Positions 1 through 6,793 of a DNA stretch of 7,003 nt are shown piece by piece; the stretch's first letter is position 1; each line of letters starts with the position of its first letter. Under the pieces are notes generated by a model. The model made no database searches. It had not been told where the DNA came from and worked only from the letters and a program-made list of their open reading frames with translations. Where the stretch lies: positions 1 to 7,003 of the forward strand of contig CAZMTB010000010.1 in assembly GCA_964569095.1 (NCBI GenBank). Reading direction: 5' to 3'. Position numbers and translations under genes: made by a program. This stretch comes from JALWSI01 sp964569095 [NCBI: uncultured Aquificales bacterium] (GTDB taxonomy: Bacteria; Thermosulfidibacterota; Thermosulfidibacteria; Thermosulfidibacterales).

Positions 1-1405
1 TCACCCTCAAGGGATCACTCTCCAGCAAGGGAATATCCTCGTCCATGGGAGCAGTGAAGGGATGGTGCACCGCAACGTACCTCTCGGTCTCGTCGTCCCA
101 CTCCAGTAGCGGAAAGTCTACCACCCAAAGGGGCTTGTACTGGTCGGGATCCATGAGACCGGCCTCTTTGGCCACGTGCAGCCTCAGTCTGCCGAGAACC
201 TCCGCCGCCTTCTCCCCCGAGTCAGCCACGAGCAGAAGCTGATCCCCCTCCTCGGCACCAAAGGCGTCCAGCAGGCCCGCCACCTCTCCTTCTGAAAGCA
301 TCTTGGCAATGGGAGACTGAAGCTTGCCACCCTCCTTCACATTGGCCCAGATCAGCCCACCAGCACCAAACTCCTGGGCCGTGGCGGTGAGGAGATCCCA
401 GTCCTTCCTCGAAAGGTGCCTATCACCCTCAAGTTTGAACCCTCTTATCACGCCGCCGGAGGAGATAACCTCCTGGAAAACCTGGAACTGAGAGCCTTTG
501 AAGTTGTCGGTCACGTCCTGGATAAGCATTCCAAACCTGGTGTCAGGCCTATCCACACCGTATCTGAGCATAGCCTCCTGGTAGGACATCACCGGGAAGG
601 GCTCTGGAAGCTCCACCCCAACCACTCGGAAGGCGGTTCTAACAATACCCTCCGTAGCAGCCATAACATCTTCCCTCTCCACGAAGGCCATCTCCAAATC
701 AACCTGGGTGAATTCCGGTTGCCTGTCGGCACGAAGGTCCTCGTCCCTGAAACAGCGCACTATCTGGTAGTACCTGTCGTAACCGGCAATCATGAATATC
801 TGCTTGAAGAGCTGGGGAGACTGGGGAAGGGCGTAGAAACACCCGGGATTCACCCTACTGGGTACCAGGTAGTCCCTGGCCCCCTCTGGGGTGCTCTTTG
901 TGAGCATGGGGGTCTCTATCTCGAGAAAACCCTCCCCGTTCAGGTACTCCCTGATGGCCTGGGCCACCCTGTGTCTCAGGATGAGCTTCTCCTGCATGGC
1001 GGGACGGCGCAGGTCCAGGTAGCGGTAGGTGAGCCTCACGTTCTCGCTTATCTCTTCCTCGTCCATCTTGAAGGGAGGCACCTTGGAGGTGTTGAGCACC
1101 TTCAGGTTATGCGCCTCAACCTCTACCTCCCCCGTCTTCAGATTGGGGTTCTCAGTGCCCTCAGGGCGTCTGCGAACCTCTCCTTCAATCTCGATCACGT
1201 ACTCCGGCCGCAGCCTACCCGCCTCCTGGTGTACCTCCTTGGAGACTTCGGGGCTGAAGACCACTTGCACCAGCCCCTCGCGATCTCTCAGGTCAACGAA
1301 GATCACGCCGCCGTGGTCACGCCACCTATGCACCCATCCCTGAAGGGTTATTCTCTTGCCAATATGGTCAACGGTAACCTCTCCGCAGTAGCAGCTCCTC
1401 TTCAA
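1..1405 (-). CDS. aspS: Aspartyl-tRNA synthetase (C-terminus cut by window edge)
   Basis: Class IIb aminoacyl-tRNA synthetase that charges tRNA with aspartate in the cytoplasm. I translated the minus strand from 1405 to the edge and found 468 uninterrupted codons, against roughly 590 in bacterial AspRS, so about 120 residues including motif 3 lie outside. Visible parts are an OB-fold anticodon domain (about residues 1-105), motif 1 (FLEIETPMLTKSTPEGARDY, 160-179), the aspartate-site segment ALPQSPQLFKQ (192-202), motif 2 (FRDEDLRADRQPEFTQVDLE, 219-238) and a GAD insertion domain (about 280-420). The start is TTG at 1405-1403, giving MKRSCYCGE, which matches the family N-terminus. It overlaps the hisS stop as TTGA, with AGGAGG (1418-1413) 7 nt upstream. 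His31 and the Gly of RPEG (residue 83) are the residues typical of nondiscriminating bacterial AspRS. It is cotranscribed with hisS. Confidence 0.97.
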   Translation of the reverse strand, partial: MKRSCYCGEVTVDHIGKRITLQGWVHRWRDHGGVIFVDLRDREGLVQVVFSPEVSKEVHQEAGRLRPEYVIEIEGEVRRRPEGTENPNLKTGEVEVEAHNLKVLNTSKVPPFKMDEEEISENVRLTYRYLDLRRPAMQEKLILRHRVAQAIREYLNGEGFLEIETPMLTKSTPEGARDYLVPSRVNPGCFYALPQSPQLFKQIFMIAGYDRYYQIVRCFRDEDLRADRQPEFTQVDLEMAFVEREDVMAATEGIVRTAFRVVGVELPEPFPVMSYQEAMLRYGVDRPDTRFGMLIQDVTDNFKGSQFQVFQEVISSGGVIRGFKLEGDRHLSRKDWDLLTATAQEFGAGGLIWANVKEGGKLQSPIAKMLSEGEVAGLLDAFGAEEGDQLLLVADSGEKAAEVLGRLRLHVAKEAGLMDPDQYKPLWVVDFPLLEWDDETERYVAVHHPFTAPMDEDIPLLESDPLRV

Positions 1406-2676
1406 CTCTCTTCCTCCTCGACAATGATTGAATAGACACCCAAGCCCCCGTCCCACGGAACCTCCGTCTGCTCTTTGGTCTCCATGTCTCTAAGAAGCAC
1501 CGTCCCCTTCGAGAGCTCGTTCTCACCTATCATGGCAACCCACCTGCATCCCATGCGGTTGGCCTTGCGAAGGTTGGCCTTTAAACTCCTCTTCTGATGA
1601 GAAACCTCAACCGCCACCCCCTTCTCTCTCAAGTACCCAGCCAGGGCAAAACCCACCTTCAGCGCCTCTCCTTCGTCCAGGGGAGCCACAAAGAGAAGCG
1701 GCGGGACAGTCCCAACCTCCACATCCACCTGCTGCAGGAGAAGCACGAGGCGCTCCATGCCAACTGCAAATCCTATTCCCGGAATATCCTTGTTGCCTAT
1801 CTCCTTGAGGAGACTGTCGTATCTACCCCCGGCAGCAACTGCGTTCTGGGCACCCAGCCTATCTGTGGTGAGCTCAAAAACCGTCCGGGTGTAGTAGTCC
1901 AGTCCCCTCACCAGCAACGGGTTCAACAGAAAGGACACCCCAGACACGTCCAGTAGCTCGAAGAGCTTCTCCTGGTACTCCTTGCACTGGTGACAGAGGG
2001 AGTCCTGAATAGAGGGCGCTTCCCTAACAACCCTCCTGCACCCCTCTCTCTTGCAGTCCAACACTCTCAGGGGATTGGTGCCCATTCGCCTCTGGCAGTC
2101 GGGACAGAGATCCCCGGAGACCTCGGTTAAGAAACCAACCAGCGCAGACCTGAAAGCGGGCCTGCACTGGGAACAGCCAAGGCTGTTGAGTTCCAGCGTG
2201 ACCATTGAACCTATGCCCATCTCACGGGCAAAGTGGTTGAGCATGACGAGCACCTCGGCATCGAGGGCGGGAGACGCCACCCCGAATGCCTCCACGTCGA
2301 GCTGGTGAAACTGCCTCAACCTACCTGCCTGGGGACGCTCACGTCTGAACATGGGCCCAAAGGTGAAGAGCTTGCCAGTGGGGTGGTTGAGGTCCATGGC
2401 GTGCTCCAGGTACGCCCTGGCCATGGAGGCGGTGGCCTCGGGCCTGAGCGAAAGGGAGTCTCCCCCCTTGTCAAGAAAGGTGTACATCTCCTTCTCCACT
2501 ATGTCAGAGGCATCCCCCAGGCTTCTCACGAATAGCTCGGTGTGTTCAACTATGGGCAGCCTCATCTCTTGGTACCCGTAGCGGGAGAAGATCTCTCTCG
2601 CCTTCTCCTCGCAGAACCTCCACAGGGGAACCTCGTGGGGAAGCACGTCCTTAAAACCCTTGACCGCTGTGATCAT
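1402..2676 (-). CDS. hisS: Histidyl-tRNA synthetase
   Basis: Class IIa synthetase that charges tRNA-His in the cytoplasm; 424 residues, the usual bacterial length. The N-terminus MITAVKGFKDVLP is typical. Motif 2 is FRRERPQAGRLRQFHQLD (110-127). The histidine-site signature is LVRGLDYYTRTVFEL (255-269), with catalytic Arg257, followed by GGRYD (283-287) and motif 3 GIGFAVGMERL (300-310). The C-terminal anticodon-binding domain covers about 325-424. The insertion between motif 2 and the histidine signature holds eight cysteines in four pairs (168/171, 191/194, 208/213, 228/231), suggesting bound zinc; E. coli HisRS lacks them. The ATG at 2676 has GAGG 7 nt upstream. A candidate promoter lies at 2764-2792, and the stop overlaps the aspS TTG start. 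Confidence 0.98.
   Translation of the reverse strand: MITAVKGFKDVLPHEVPLWRFCEEKAREIFSRYGYQEMRLPIVEHTELFVRSLGDASDIVEKEMYTFLDKGGDSLSLRPEATASMARAYLEHAMDLNHPTGKLFTFGPMFRRERPQAGRLRQFHQLDVEAFGVASPALDAEVLVMLNHFAREMGIGSMVTLELNSLGCSQCRPAFRSALVGFLTEVSGDLCPDCQRRMGTNPLRVLDCKREGCRRVVREAPSIQDSLCHQCKEYQEKLFELLDVSGVSFLLNPLLVRGLDYYTRTVFELTTDRLGAQNAVAAGGRYDSLLKEIGNKDIPGIGFAVGMERLVLLLQQVDVEVGTVPPLLFVAPLDEGEALKVGFALAGYLREKGVAVEVSHQKRSLKANLRKANRMGCRWVAMIGENELSKGTVLLRDMETKEQTEVPWDGGLGVYSIIVEEEES
1413..1418 (-). promoter_or_regulatory. Shine-Dalgarno deciding the TTG start of aspS
   Basis: AGGAGG lies inside the last codons of hisS (the run of Glu codons), 7 nt before the TTG at 1405. It is a full consensus site, and with the family-like N-terminus that follows it fixes a non-ATG start. 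The hisS C-terminal Glu run EEEES therefore also encodes the aspS ribosome binding site. Confidence 0.85.
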
Positions 2677-2696
2677 TGCGTTTCCTCTCCGTCACT

Positions 2697-2709
2697 CCGT
2701 CAAAGACGG
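2697..2709 (-). promoter_or_regulatory. Small hairpin in the hisS leader
   Basis: On the minus strand CCGTC-TTT-GACGG forms a perfect 5-bp stem with a 3-nt loop about 20 nt upstream of the hisS ATG. Its right arm begins a direct repeat, GACGGAG-T-GACGGAG, which runs into the Shine-Dalgarno region. No T-box consensus, His-codon leader peptide or U-run is present, so a regulatory role is only possible. Confidence 0.25.
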
Positions 2710-2763
2710 GTTCTACCGAGGCCACCAAAGAGATGACCCCCCTAAAACCAGAAACGTGAAGGG

Positions 2764-2792
2764 CTACTACGCCTCGCCACCCCCCGTGTCAA
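2764..2792 (-). promoter_or_regulatory. Candidate sigma70-type promoter of hisS-aspS
   Basis: On the minus strand a perfect TTGACA (2792-2787) is followed after 17 nt by TAGTAG (2769-2764), a weak -10 with 3 of 6 matches that keeps the key T1, A2 and A5. Transcription would start near 2757, leaving a leader of about 80 nt before the hisS ATG. The -35 box lies in the loop of an inverted repeat (CCTCGC 2772-2777 with GCGAGG 2795-2800). There is no U-run behind that repeat, so it is a poor terminator for ubiD. Confidence 0.5.
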
Positions 2793-2821
2793 CAGCGAGG
2801 GGCCGGGACTTGTGATTAATT

Positions 2822-4273
2822 TCACAGCTTGATGCCGTACTCCTGCCACCTGCGTCCAACAAGCTCTCTAACCTCGGCATCCATCTCTATGTCGGGAGGC
2901 CAGGGACGCTCGAATCCCTCTTCCCTCCACTTCTTGGTGGCGTCTATCCCCATCTTACCACCGTAACCGGTTATGGGAGAGGCGTGGTTAAGAATGTCAA
3001 CAGGCCCTTCGCAGATCACCACGTCTCTTTTTGGATCCACGTTGTTCCCCCACCTCCACACCACCTCCGACCAGTCGTGAACGTTCACCCAAGAGTCCAC
3101 CACTACAATCATCTTGGTAAACATCATCTGGCCCATTCCCCACAGGGCGTGAATAACCTTCTTGGCGTGACCCGGATACTGCTTGTCTATGGAGACTATG
3201 GCCAGGTTGTGGAAGACACCCTCCACGGGGAGGTTCATGTCAACGATCTCGGGAAGCTGCTTGCGCAACAAAGGCAAGAATATGCGCTCGGTGGCCTTTC
3301 CAATGAAACAGTCCTCCATGGGAGGTCTGCCAACGATGGTAGAAGGGTAAAGCGGACTTTTACGCATGGTGATGCAGTTCACGTGAAACACCGGGTAGAG
3401 ATCCTCCATGGAGTAGTAGCCGGTGTGATCTCCAAAGGGCCCCTCGGTACGCATCTCGTCCGGATTCACCACACCTTCAATCACAATCTCTGAATTGGCA
3501 GGCACCTCAAGGGGTACGGTCTTGCATTGTACCAACTCTACCGGCGACTTCCTCAAGAATCCCGCAAATATCATCTCGTCAATGTCGGGAGGCAGGGGGG
3601 CTGTGGCCGAGTAGATAACAGCGGGATCACTCCCCAACGCCACCGCCACCGGAAGAGGTTCACCGCGGCGCTTGGCCTTCAAGAAGTGGCGAGCCCCGTC
3701 TTTCTGGGCGTGCCAGTGCATACCGGTGGTTCTACCGTCGTAAACGTGCATTCTGTACATGCCACAGTTGCGCACCCCCGTTTCCGGATCCCTGGTGAAG
3801 ACCAGGGGCAGGGTTATGAACCTACCCCCGTCCAAGGGCCAGCACTTCATTACGGGCAACCTCAGAAGGTCAACCTCGTCTCCCTCCAGAACCACCTCTT
3901 GACAAGGGGCCGACTTAACCTCCCTGGGAATGAAGTCGGCCATGCGTTTCAACTTGGGTAGGGCCTTCAGCTTCTCCATGAAGGTGGTGGGCAACTCGGG
4001 CTCGATGATGGCCATCAACTCCTCGCCCACCTGCTCCAACCTCTCCACCTCAAGGGCCATCTCCATGCGGCGTTGAGAACCGAACAGGTTTATCACCAAC
4101 GGGATCTCCGATCCCTTCACCTTCTCGAAGAAGAGGGCCGGTCCCTCGCTTTTTGCCACCCTGTCGGTGATCTCGGTTATCTCGAGAACGGGGTCCACTG
4201 GAACCTTCACCCTAACCAGTTCCCCCTCCTTCTCCAACCTCCTCACGAAATCCCTAAGGTCTCTGTAAGCCAT
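2822..4273 (-). CDS. UbiD-family prenylated-FMN decarboxylase
   Basis: Non-oxidative decarboxylase of aromatic or unsaturated acids, classically 4-hydroxy-3-polyprenylbenzoate in ubiquinone synthesis or the equivalent step in menaquinone synthesis. It uses prenylated FMN made by UbiX; no ubiX is in the window. The 483 residues compare with 497 in E. coli UbiD, and similarity runs end to end, including MFTKMIVVVDSWVN (384-397), ASPITGYGGKMGIDATKKW (431-449) and GRPPMEDC (315-322). Cofactor and metal-site candidates are Asn169 and Arg174 in NCGMYRMHV, the histidines of GMHWHA (184-189) and Glu233 in DEMIFAGF. The catalytic Glu is probably Glu277 in TEGPFGDHTGYYS. The start ATG has GGAG 8 nt upstream inside the end of the rhomboid gene, 3 bp away, so translation is probably coupled. 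The physiological substrate cannot be fixed from sequence; ubiD is the closest symbol. Confidence 0.93.
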   Translation of the reverse strand: MAYRDLRDFVRRLEKEGELVRVKVPVDPVLEITEITDRVAKSEGPALFFEKVKGSEIPLVINLFGSQRRMEMALEVERLEQVGEELMAIIEPELPTTFMEKLKALPKLKRMADFIPREVKSAPCQEVVLEGDEVDLLRLPVMKCWPLDGGRFITLPLVFTRDPETGVRNCGMYRMHVYDGRTTGMHWHAQKDGARHFLKAKRRGEPLPVAVALGSDPAVIYSATAPLPPDIDEMIFAGFLRKSPVELVQCKTVPLEVPANSEIVIEGVVNPDEMRTEGPFGDHTGYYSMEDLYPVFHVNCITMRKSPLYPSTIVGRPPMEDCFIGKATERIFLPLLRKQLPEIVDMNLPVEGVFHNLAIVSIDKQYPGHAKKVIHALWGMGQMMFTKMIVVVDSWVNVHDWSEVVWRWGNNVDPKRDVVICEGPVDILNHASPITGYGGKMGIDATKKWREEGFERPWPPDIEMDAEVRELVGRRWQEYGIKL

Positions 4274-4276
4274 TGC

Positions 4277-5047
4277 TCACTCTCCCCAGTCTTCAAAGGT
4301 GTCGTCCACCACCACCCTTGGACGGGAGGGAACCCTTTTGGGAAAGAGGGAGAAGAGGAGAATCCCCGCAAGGAAACCGCCGATGTGGGCAAACCAGGCC
4401 ACGCCTCCCGTCTGGCCCATTCCCAGGCTTGCAGTACCGTTAATGAACTGCATGAAGAACCACAAACCTATGAAGAAGAAGGCGGGAATGTCGACGGTGG
4501 TGATGAATATTATGAGTATTATCAGCGTCTTGATTCGCGCCGTGGGAAACCTCAGCATGTAGGCCCCCAGCACCCCCGATATGGCCCCGCTGGCCCCGAT
4601 CAAAGGAAGCATGGAATTGGGCACCGTAACTGCATGGGCCAGGGTGGCAAGCACACCACACAAGAGGTAGAAGAGTAGAAAGCGCAGGTGGCCCAATACG
4701 TCCTCCACGTTGTTGCCGAAGATCCACAGGTAGAGCATGTTGCCTCCCAGGTGGAATATCCCACCGTGAAGAAACATGCAGGTGAGCAAGGTTAGTGGCA
4801 TGGGAACCCAATAATGCGGGGTCAATTCTCTACCGTGAAAGATCTCGTAGGGTATCGCCCCCCACATCCAGGCAGCAGCCTCCCTCCCCGTCACGATGAC
4901 CCAGTGACCGGGAATGTGAAGAGAGAGTCTGATGCCTGCCCCAAGTGCCGGCTGAACCACAAAGTAAACCACTATGTTGATAACTATCAGGGCAATGGTT
5001 ACGAAAGGAGTGGTCTCGGTAGGATTCTCGTCGTAGAGTGGGATCAA
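4277..5047 (-). CDS. Rhomboid-family intramembrane serine protease
   Basis: Inner-membrane protease that cleaves transmembrane segments of other proteins; the substrate is unknown. I chose TTG at 5047 (256 residues, N-terminus MIPLYDENPTETTPF) because GGAGG (5059-5055) lies 7 nt upstream and the TTG overlaps the preceding stop as TTGA. The longer reading from 5155 adds 36 unlikely residues that duplicate the DUF523 coding region in another frame. The catalytic dyad is visible: Ser153 in GASGA (151-155) and His221 in AHIGGF (220-225). The family loop and helix motif is HGGIFHLGGN (94-103). About six hydrophobic segments are seen, near 14-33, 85-110, 122-142, 148-166, 173-200 and 217-236. The tail is short and acidic. 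An active enzyme is expected. The stop is 3 bp from ubiD. Confidence 0.93.
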   Translation of the reverse strand: MIPLYDENPTETTPFVTIALIVINIVVYFVVQPALGAGIRLSLHIPGHWVIVTGREAAAWMWGAIPYEIFHGRELTPHYWVPMPLTLLTCMFLHGGIFHLGGNMLYLWIFGNNVEDVLGHLRFLLFYLLCGVLATLAHAVTVPNSMLPLIGASGAISGVLGAYMLRFPTARIKTLIILIIFITTVDIPAFFFIGLWFFMQFINGTASLGMGQTGGVAWFAHIGGFLAGILLFSLFPKRVPSRPRVVVDDTFEDWGE

Positions 5048-5499
5048 AGATCGTCCTCCGAGATAACCTTCACCCCCTGCCTCTTCAGAAGGGCAACGGT
5101 GACCCCTATCCCCTCCACTGGCACCCCAGCACGGCGAATTGTGTAGACCCCGCAAGAAGGGCTACCGTCCTTCATTATTGCAAGAACTATTCCCTGCTCT
5201 TTGGCATAGTTGGCAACCTGGTACGCTCCCTTAAGCAAGGCCTGGGACAGGTCCCTTCCCTCCTCGTCAGTCACCTGGGAGGTTCCTTTCAAAACCTCCC
5301 TACCGTCTCCCTCCCTTATCTCCATCTTGAGACGGGGAGTTGGAAGCCCCCCAATCTGCTCGGGGCAAACGGGTATCAACAGGTACCCCGCCTTCAGCCT
5401 CTCCAGCACCCTTTGGGGAAGGGGTTTAGTGCCACCGTCGTAGCGGCACCCAAATCCCAACAGGCAGGCGCTAACAATCACCGGTCTCTTTCCATACAT
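5044..5499 (-). CDS. DUF523 family protein, TudS-like [4Fe-4S] thiouracil desulfidase homologue
   Basis: Cytoplasmic protein of 151 residues, the usual length for single-domain DUF523. Characterised members (TudS) use a [4Fe-4S] cluster held by three cysteines to remove sulfur from 2-thiouracil. Matching cysteines are Cys12 in SACLLG, Cys45 in PVCPE and Cys116 in SPSCG; Cys18 in CRYDGG is also conserved in the family. GGLPTPR (50-56) is another family signature. The activity is inferred by homology. The ATG at 5499 has GGAG only 2 nt away, which is too close for normal initiation. An in-frame GTG at 5481 (giving MIVSACLLG) is an alternative, but the ATG looks more family-like. It is the first gene of the unit with the rhomboid protease and UbiD, driven by a good promoter at 5509-5537, and its stop overlaps the rhomboid start. 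Confidence 0.88.
   Translation of the reverse strand: MYGKRPVIVSACLLGFGCRYDGGTKPLPQRVLERLKAGYLLIPVCPEQIGGLPTPRLKMEIREGDGREVLKGTSQVTDEEGRDLSQALLKGAYQVANYAKEQGIVLAIMKDGSPSCGVYTIRRAGVPVEGIGVTVALLKRQGVKVISEDDL
5055..5059 (-). promoter_or_regulatory. Shine-Dalgarno deciding the TTG start of the rhomboid gene
   Basis: GGAGG sits within the last codons of the DUF523 gene, 7 nt before TTG 5047. The arrangement, including the TTGA stop/start overlap and the spacing, is the same as at the hisS/aspS junction. Confidence 0.8.
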
Positions 5500-5508
5500 G
5501 TCTCCATA

Positions 5509-5537
5509 AATATCCCCGGGCGCCTTTCTTGTGTCAA
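5509..5537 (-). promoter_or_regulatory. Promoter of the DUF523-rhomboid-ubiD unit
   Basis: On the minus strand TTGACA (5537-5532, perfect) is followed after 17 nt by GATATT (5514-5509, 4 of 6 matches). The predicted transcript start, near 5502, is only a few bases before the ATG at 5499, so the mRNA would be leaderless or nearly so. The spacer is GC-rich and contains overlapping GGCGCC and CCCGGG palindromes. Confidence 0.6.
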
Positions 5538-5538
5538 G
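5528..5538. repeat. 11-bp palindrome shared by divergent -35 regions
   Basis: CTTG-TGT-CAAG is a perfect inverted repeat in the middle of the 65-bp gap between the DUF523 ATG and the permease ATG. It contains the minus-strand TTGACA and the weak plus-strand TTGTGT. It could be an operator, but a palindrome this short can also arise by chance. Confidence 0.35.
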
Positions 5539-5557
5539 CCAGAATATGGGCTAAACA
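5529..5557 (+). promoter_or_regulatory. Weak candidate promoter of the Lol-type permease gene
   Basis: TTGTGT (5529-5534), a 17-nt spacer and TAAACA (5552-5557) give 3 of 6 matches at each box. It is the best arrangement I could find in the short gap. The expected start near 5564 abuts the ATG at 5565, again implying a leaderless message. Confidence 0.3.
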
Positions 5558-5564
5558 GCAGGAG

Positions 5565-6779
5565 ATGAGCGTAGAGATGTTCATTGCACTTCGCTATCTG
5601 AAACCTCGCAAGGGAAGAGGAGTCCTCTCTCTCACCGCCTCGGTCTCCCTGTTGGGAATAATGCTGGGTGTTGGAGCCCTCATAGCTGTCATCTCGGTTA
5701 TGAACGGTTTCGATAACCACCTCAGAAGCAGAATAGTAGGTTCAAATCCCCACATCATGATAATGAGCTACCGGGGAGAGATGGTAGAATACCCCAAGGT
5801 GGTAGAGAGAGTCTCGAAAGACCCCCGCGTGGTGCATGCCTCTCCCTTCGTCCTCTCCCAGGCATTGCTCAGGTACAACGGTTCCACCTGGGGAGTGATG
5901 CTCAGGGGTCTCAAGATAGACGACGAGAGAGAGACCACGGGGCTTTCAAAACGCGTGGTAGAAGGCAACTGGGAGCTTCTTAAGCAACCCGCAACGGTTG
6001 CAATAGGCAGAGAGTTGGCAAAGCAGTTCGAGATAAGGGTGGGCGACAGGGTGACCCTGCTCTCTCCCTCTGAGCGCATAACCCCCATGGGACTCATGCC
6101 GCGGGTGGGCAGCTTCAAAGTGGTGGCACTCTTCTCCACTGGCATGTACCAGTACGACACCTCTTTGGTGCTGATGTCGCTAAATAACGCCCAGAGGCTG
6201 CTTGGCATGGGCAAGGGGGTGACAGGGGTAGAGGTGAAGGTTAAAGACATCTACAAGGCCCACCAGATTGCACAGGATCTCACCCACAAGCTGGGCTTTC
6301 CCTACTGGGCGAGGGACTGGATATCCATGAACCGCAACCTCTTTTCCGCCCTCAAACTGGAGAAGATAACCATGTTCTTGATTCTCACCCTGATAATCAT
6401 AGTGGCCGCCTTCAACATCGTGGGCACCCTATCCATGATGGTGATGGACAAGCAGAAGGAGATAGGCATACTGAAGGCCATGGGGGCAACCTCTGAGATG
6501 ATAACCAAGGTCTTCTTCTATTTCGGCACCATCATGGGGCTACTGGGCACCCTACTGGGAGTGACCCTGGGGGTGGGAATCTCCCTTCTTCTCAAAAGAT
6601 ACTCAATCGTTCAGTTACCCCAAGACATCTACTACGTCACCAGGCTACCGGTGCAGATACGCCCTGCGGACGTGGCAATAATCGCCGTATCTGCCCTTGC
6701 CATAACGGTGCTCTCTGCAATCTACCCTGCCCGCCAGGCCGGCAGGCTGGACCCCGTAGAGGCCCTGAGGAACGAGTGA
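5565..6779 (+). CDS. LolC/LolE-family lipoprotein-releasing ABC transporter permease
   Basis: Inner-membrane subunit of the Lol transporter, which with the ATPase LolD extracts outer-membrane lipoproteins and passes them to LolA. The 404 residues match the family. TM1 (about 24-46) ends in the family signature VISVMNGF. A periplasmic MacB-like domain (about 50-260) follows, then TM2 (268-291), a cytoplasmic coupling segment DKQKEIGILKAMGATS (295-310), TM3 (315-343) and TM4 (368-388), ending in the FtsX-family YPARQAGRLDPVEALRNE. I chose ATG 5565 (MSVEMFIALRYL) by resemblance to homologues. The only Shine-Dalgarno-like GGAG touches this ATG with no spacing, whereas ATG 5577 would place it 12 nt away. 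It cannot be assigned to LolC or LolE. No lolD is adjacent, and a terminator follows directly. Confidence 0.92.
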   Translation: MSVEMFIALRYLKPRKGRGVLSLTASVSLLGIMLGVGALIAVISVMNGFDNHLRSRIVGSNPHIMIMSYRGEMVEYPKVVERVSKDPRVVHASPFVLSQALLRYNGSTWGVMLRGLKIDDERETTGLSKRVVEGNWELLKQPATVAIGRELAKQFEIRVGDRVTLLSPSERITPMGLMPRVGSFKVVALFSTGMYQYDTSLVLMSLNNAQRLLGMGKGVTGVEVKVKDIYKAHQIAQDLTHKLGFPYWARDWISMNRNLFSALKLEKITMFLILTLIIIVAAFNIVGTLSMMVMDKQKEIGILKAMGATSEMITKVFFYFGTIMGLLGTLLGVTLGVGISLLLKRYSIVQLPQDIYYVTRLPVQIRPADVAIIAVSALAITVLSAIYPARQAGRLDPVEALRNE

Positions 6780-6793
6780 GGGAGAGGCGCAGT

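Noticed and set aside
416-1435. Plus-strand open frame of 339 codons
   Set aside because: It lies antisense to aspS, whose frame I verified codon by codon as a conserved synthetase. The long frame is a by-product of GC-biased codons, and its translation shows no family motif.
2772-2800. Inverted repeat as an intrinsic terminator of ubiD
   Set aside because: The stem is only 6 bp with a 17-nt loop and no T-run follows on the minus strand.
2984-4678. Several plus-strand open frames opposite ubiD and the rhomboid gene
   Set aside because: The minus-strand proteins carry clear conserved motifs throughout. The opposite-strand products are low-complexity and rich in His, Pro and Gly, with no recognisable domain.
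4440-4811. Minus-strand frame of 123 codons overlapping the rhomboid gene
   Set aside because: It is an out-of-frame reading of the rhomboid coding sequence, with no start context and no membrane or domain pattern.
5048-5155. 36-residue N-terminal extension of the rhomboid protein
   Set aside because: It overlaps the DUF523 gene entirely, is not hydrophobic or family-like, and is made unnecessary by the TTG at 5047 with its well-spaced GGAGG.
5529-5564. Extension of the permease start to TTG 5529
   Set aside because: No Shine-Dalgarno precedes it, it overlaps the promoter palindrome, and the added residues do not resemble the N-terminus of LolC/LolE proteins.
5478-5720. Minus-strand frame of 80 codons across the divergent promoter
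   Set aside because: It overlaps the permease N-terminus and the DUF523 start in another frame. The translation is polar with no motif, so it is a shadow.
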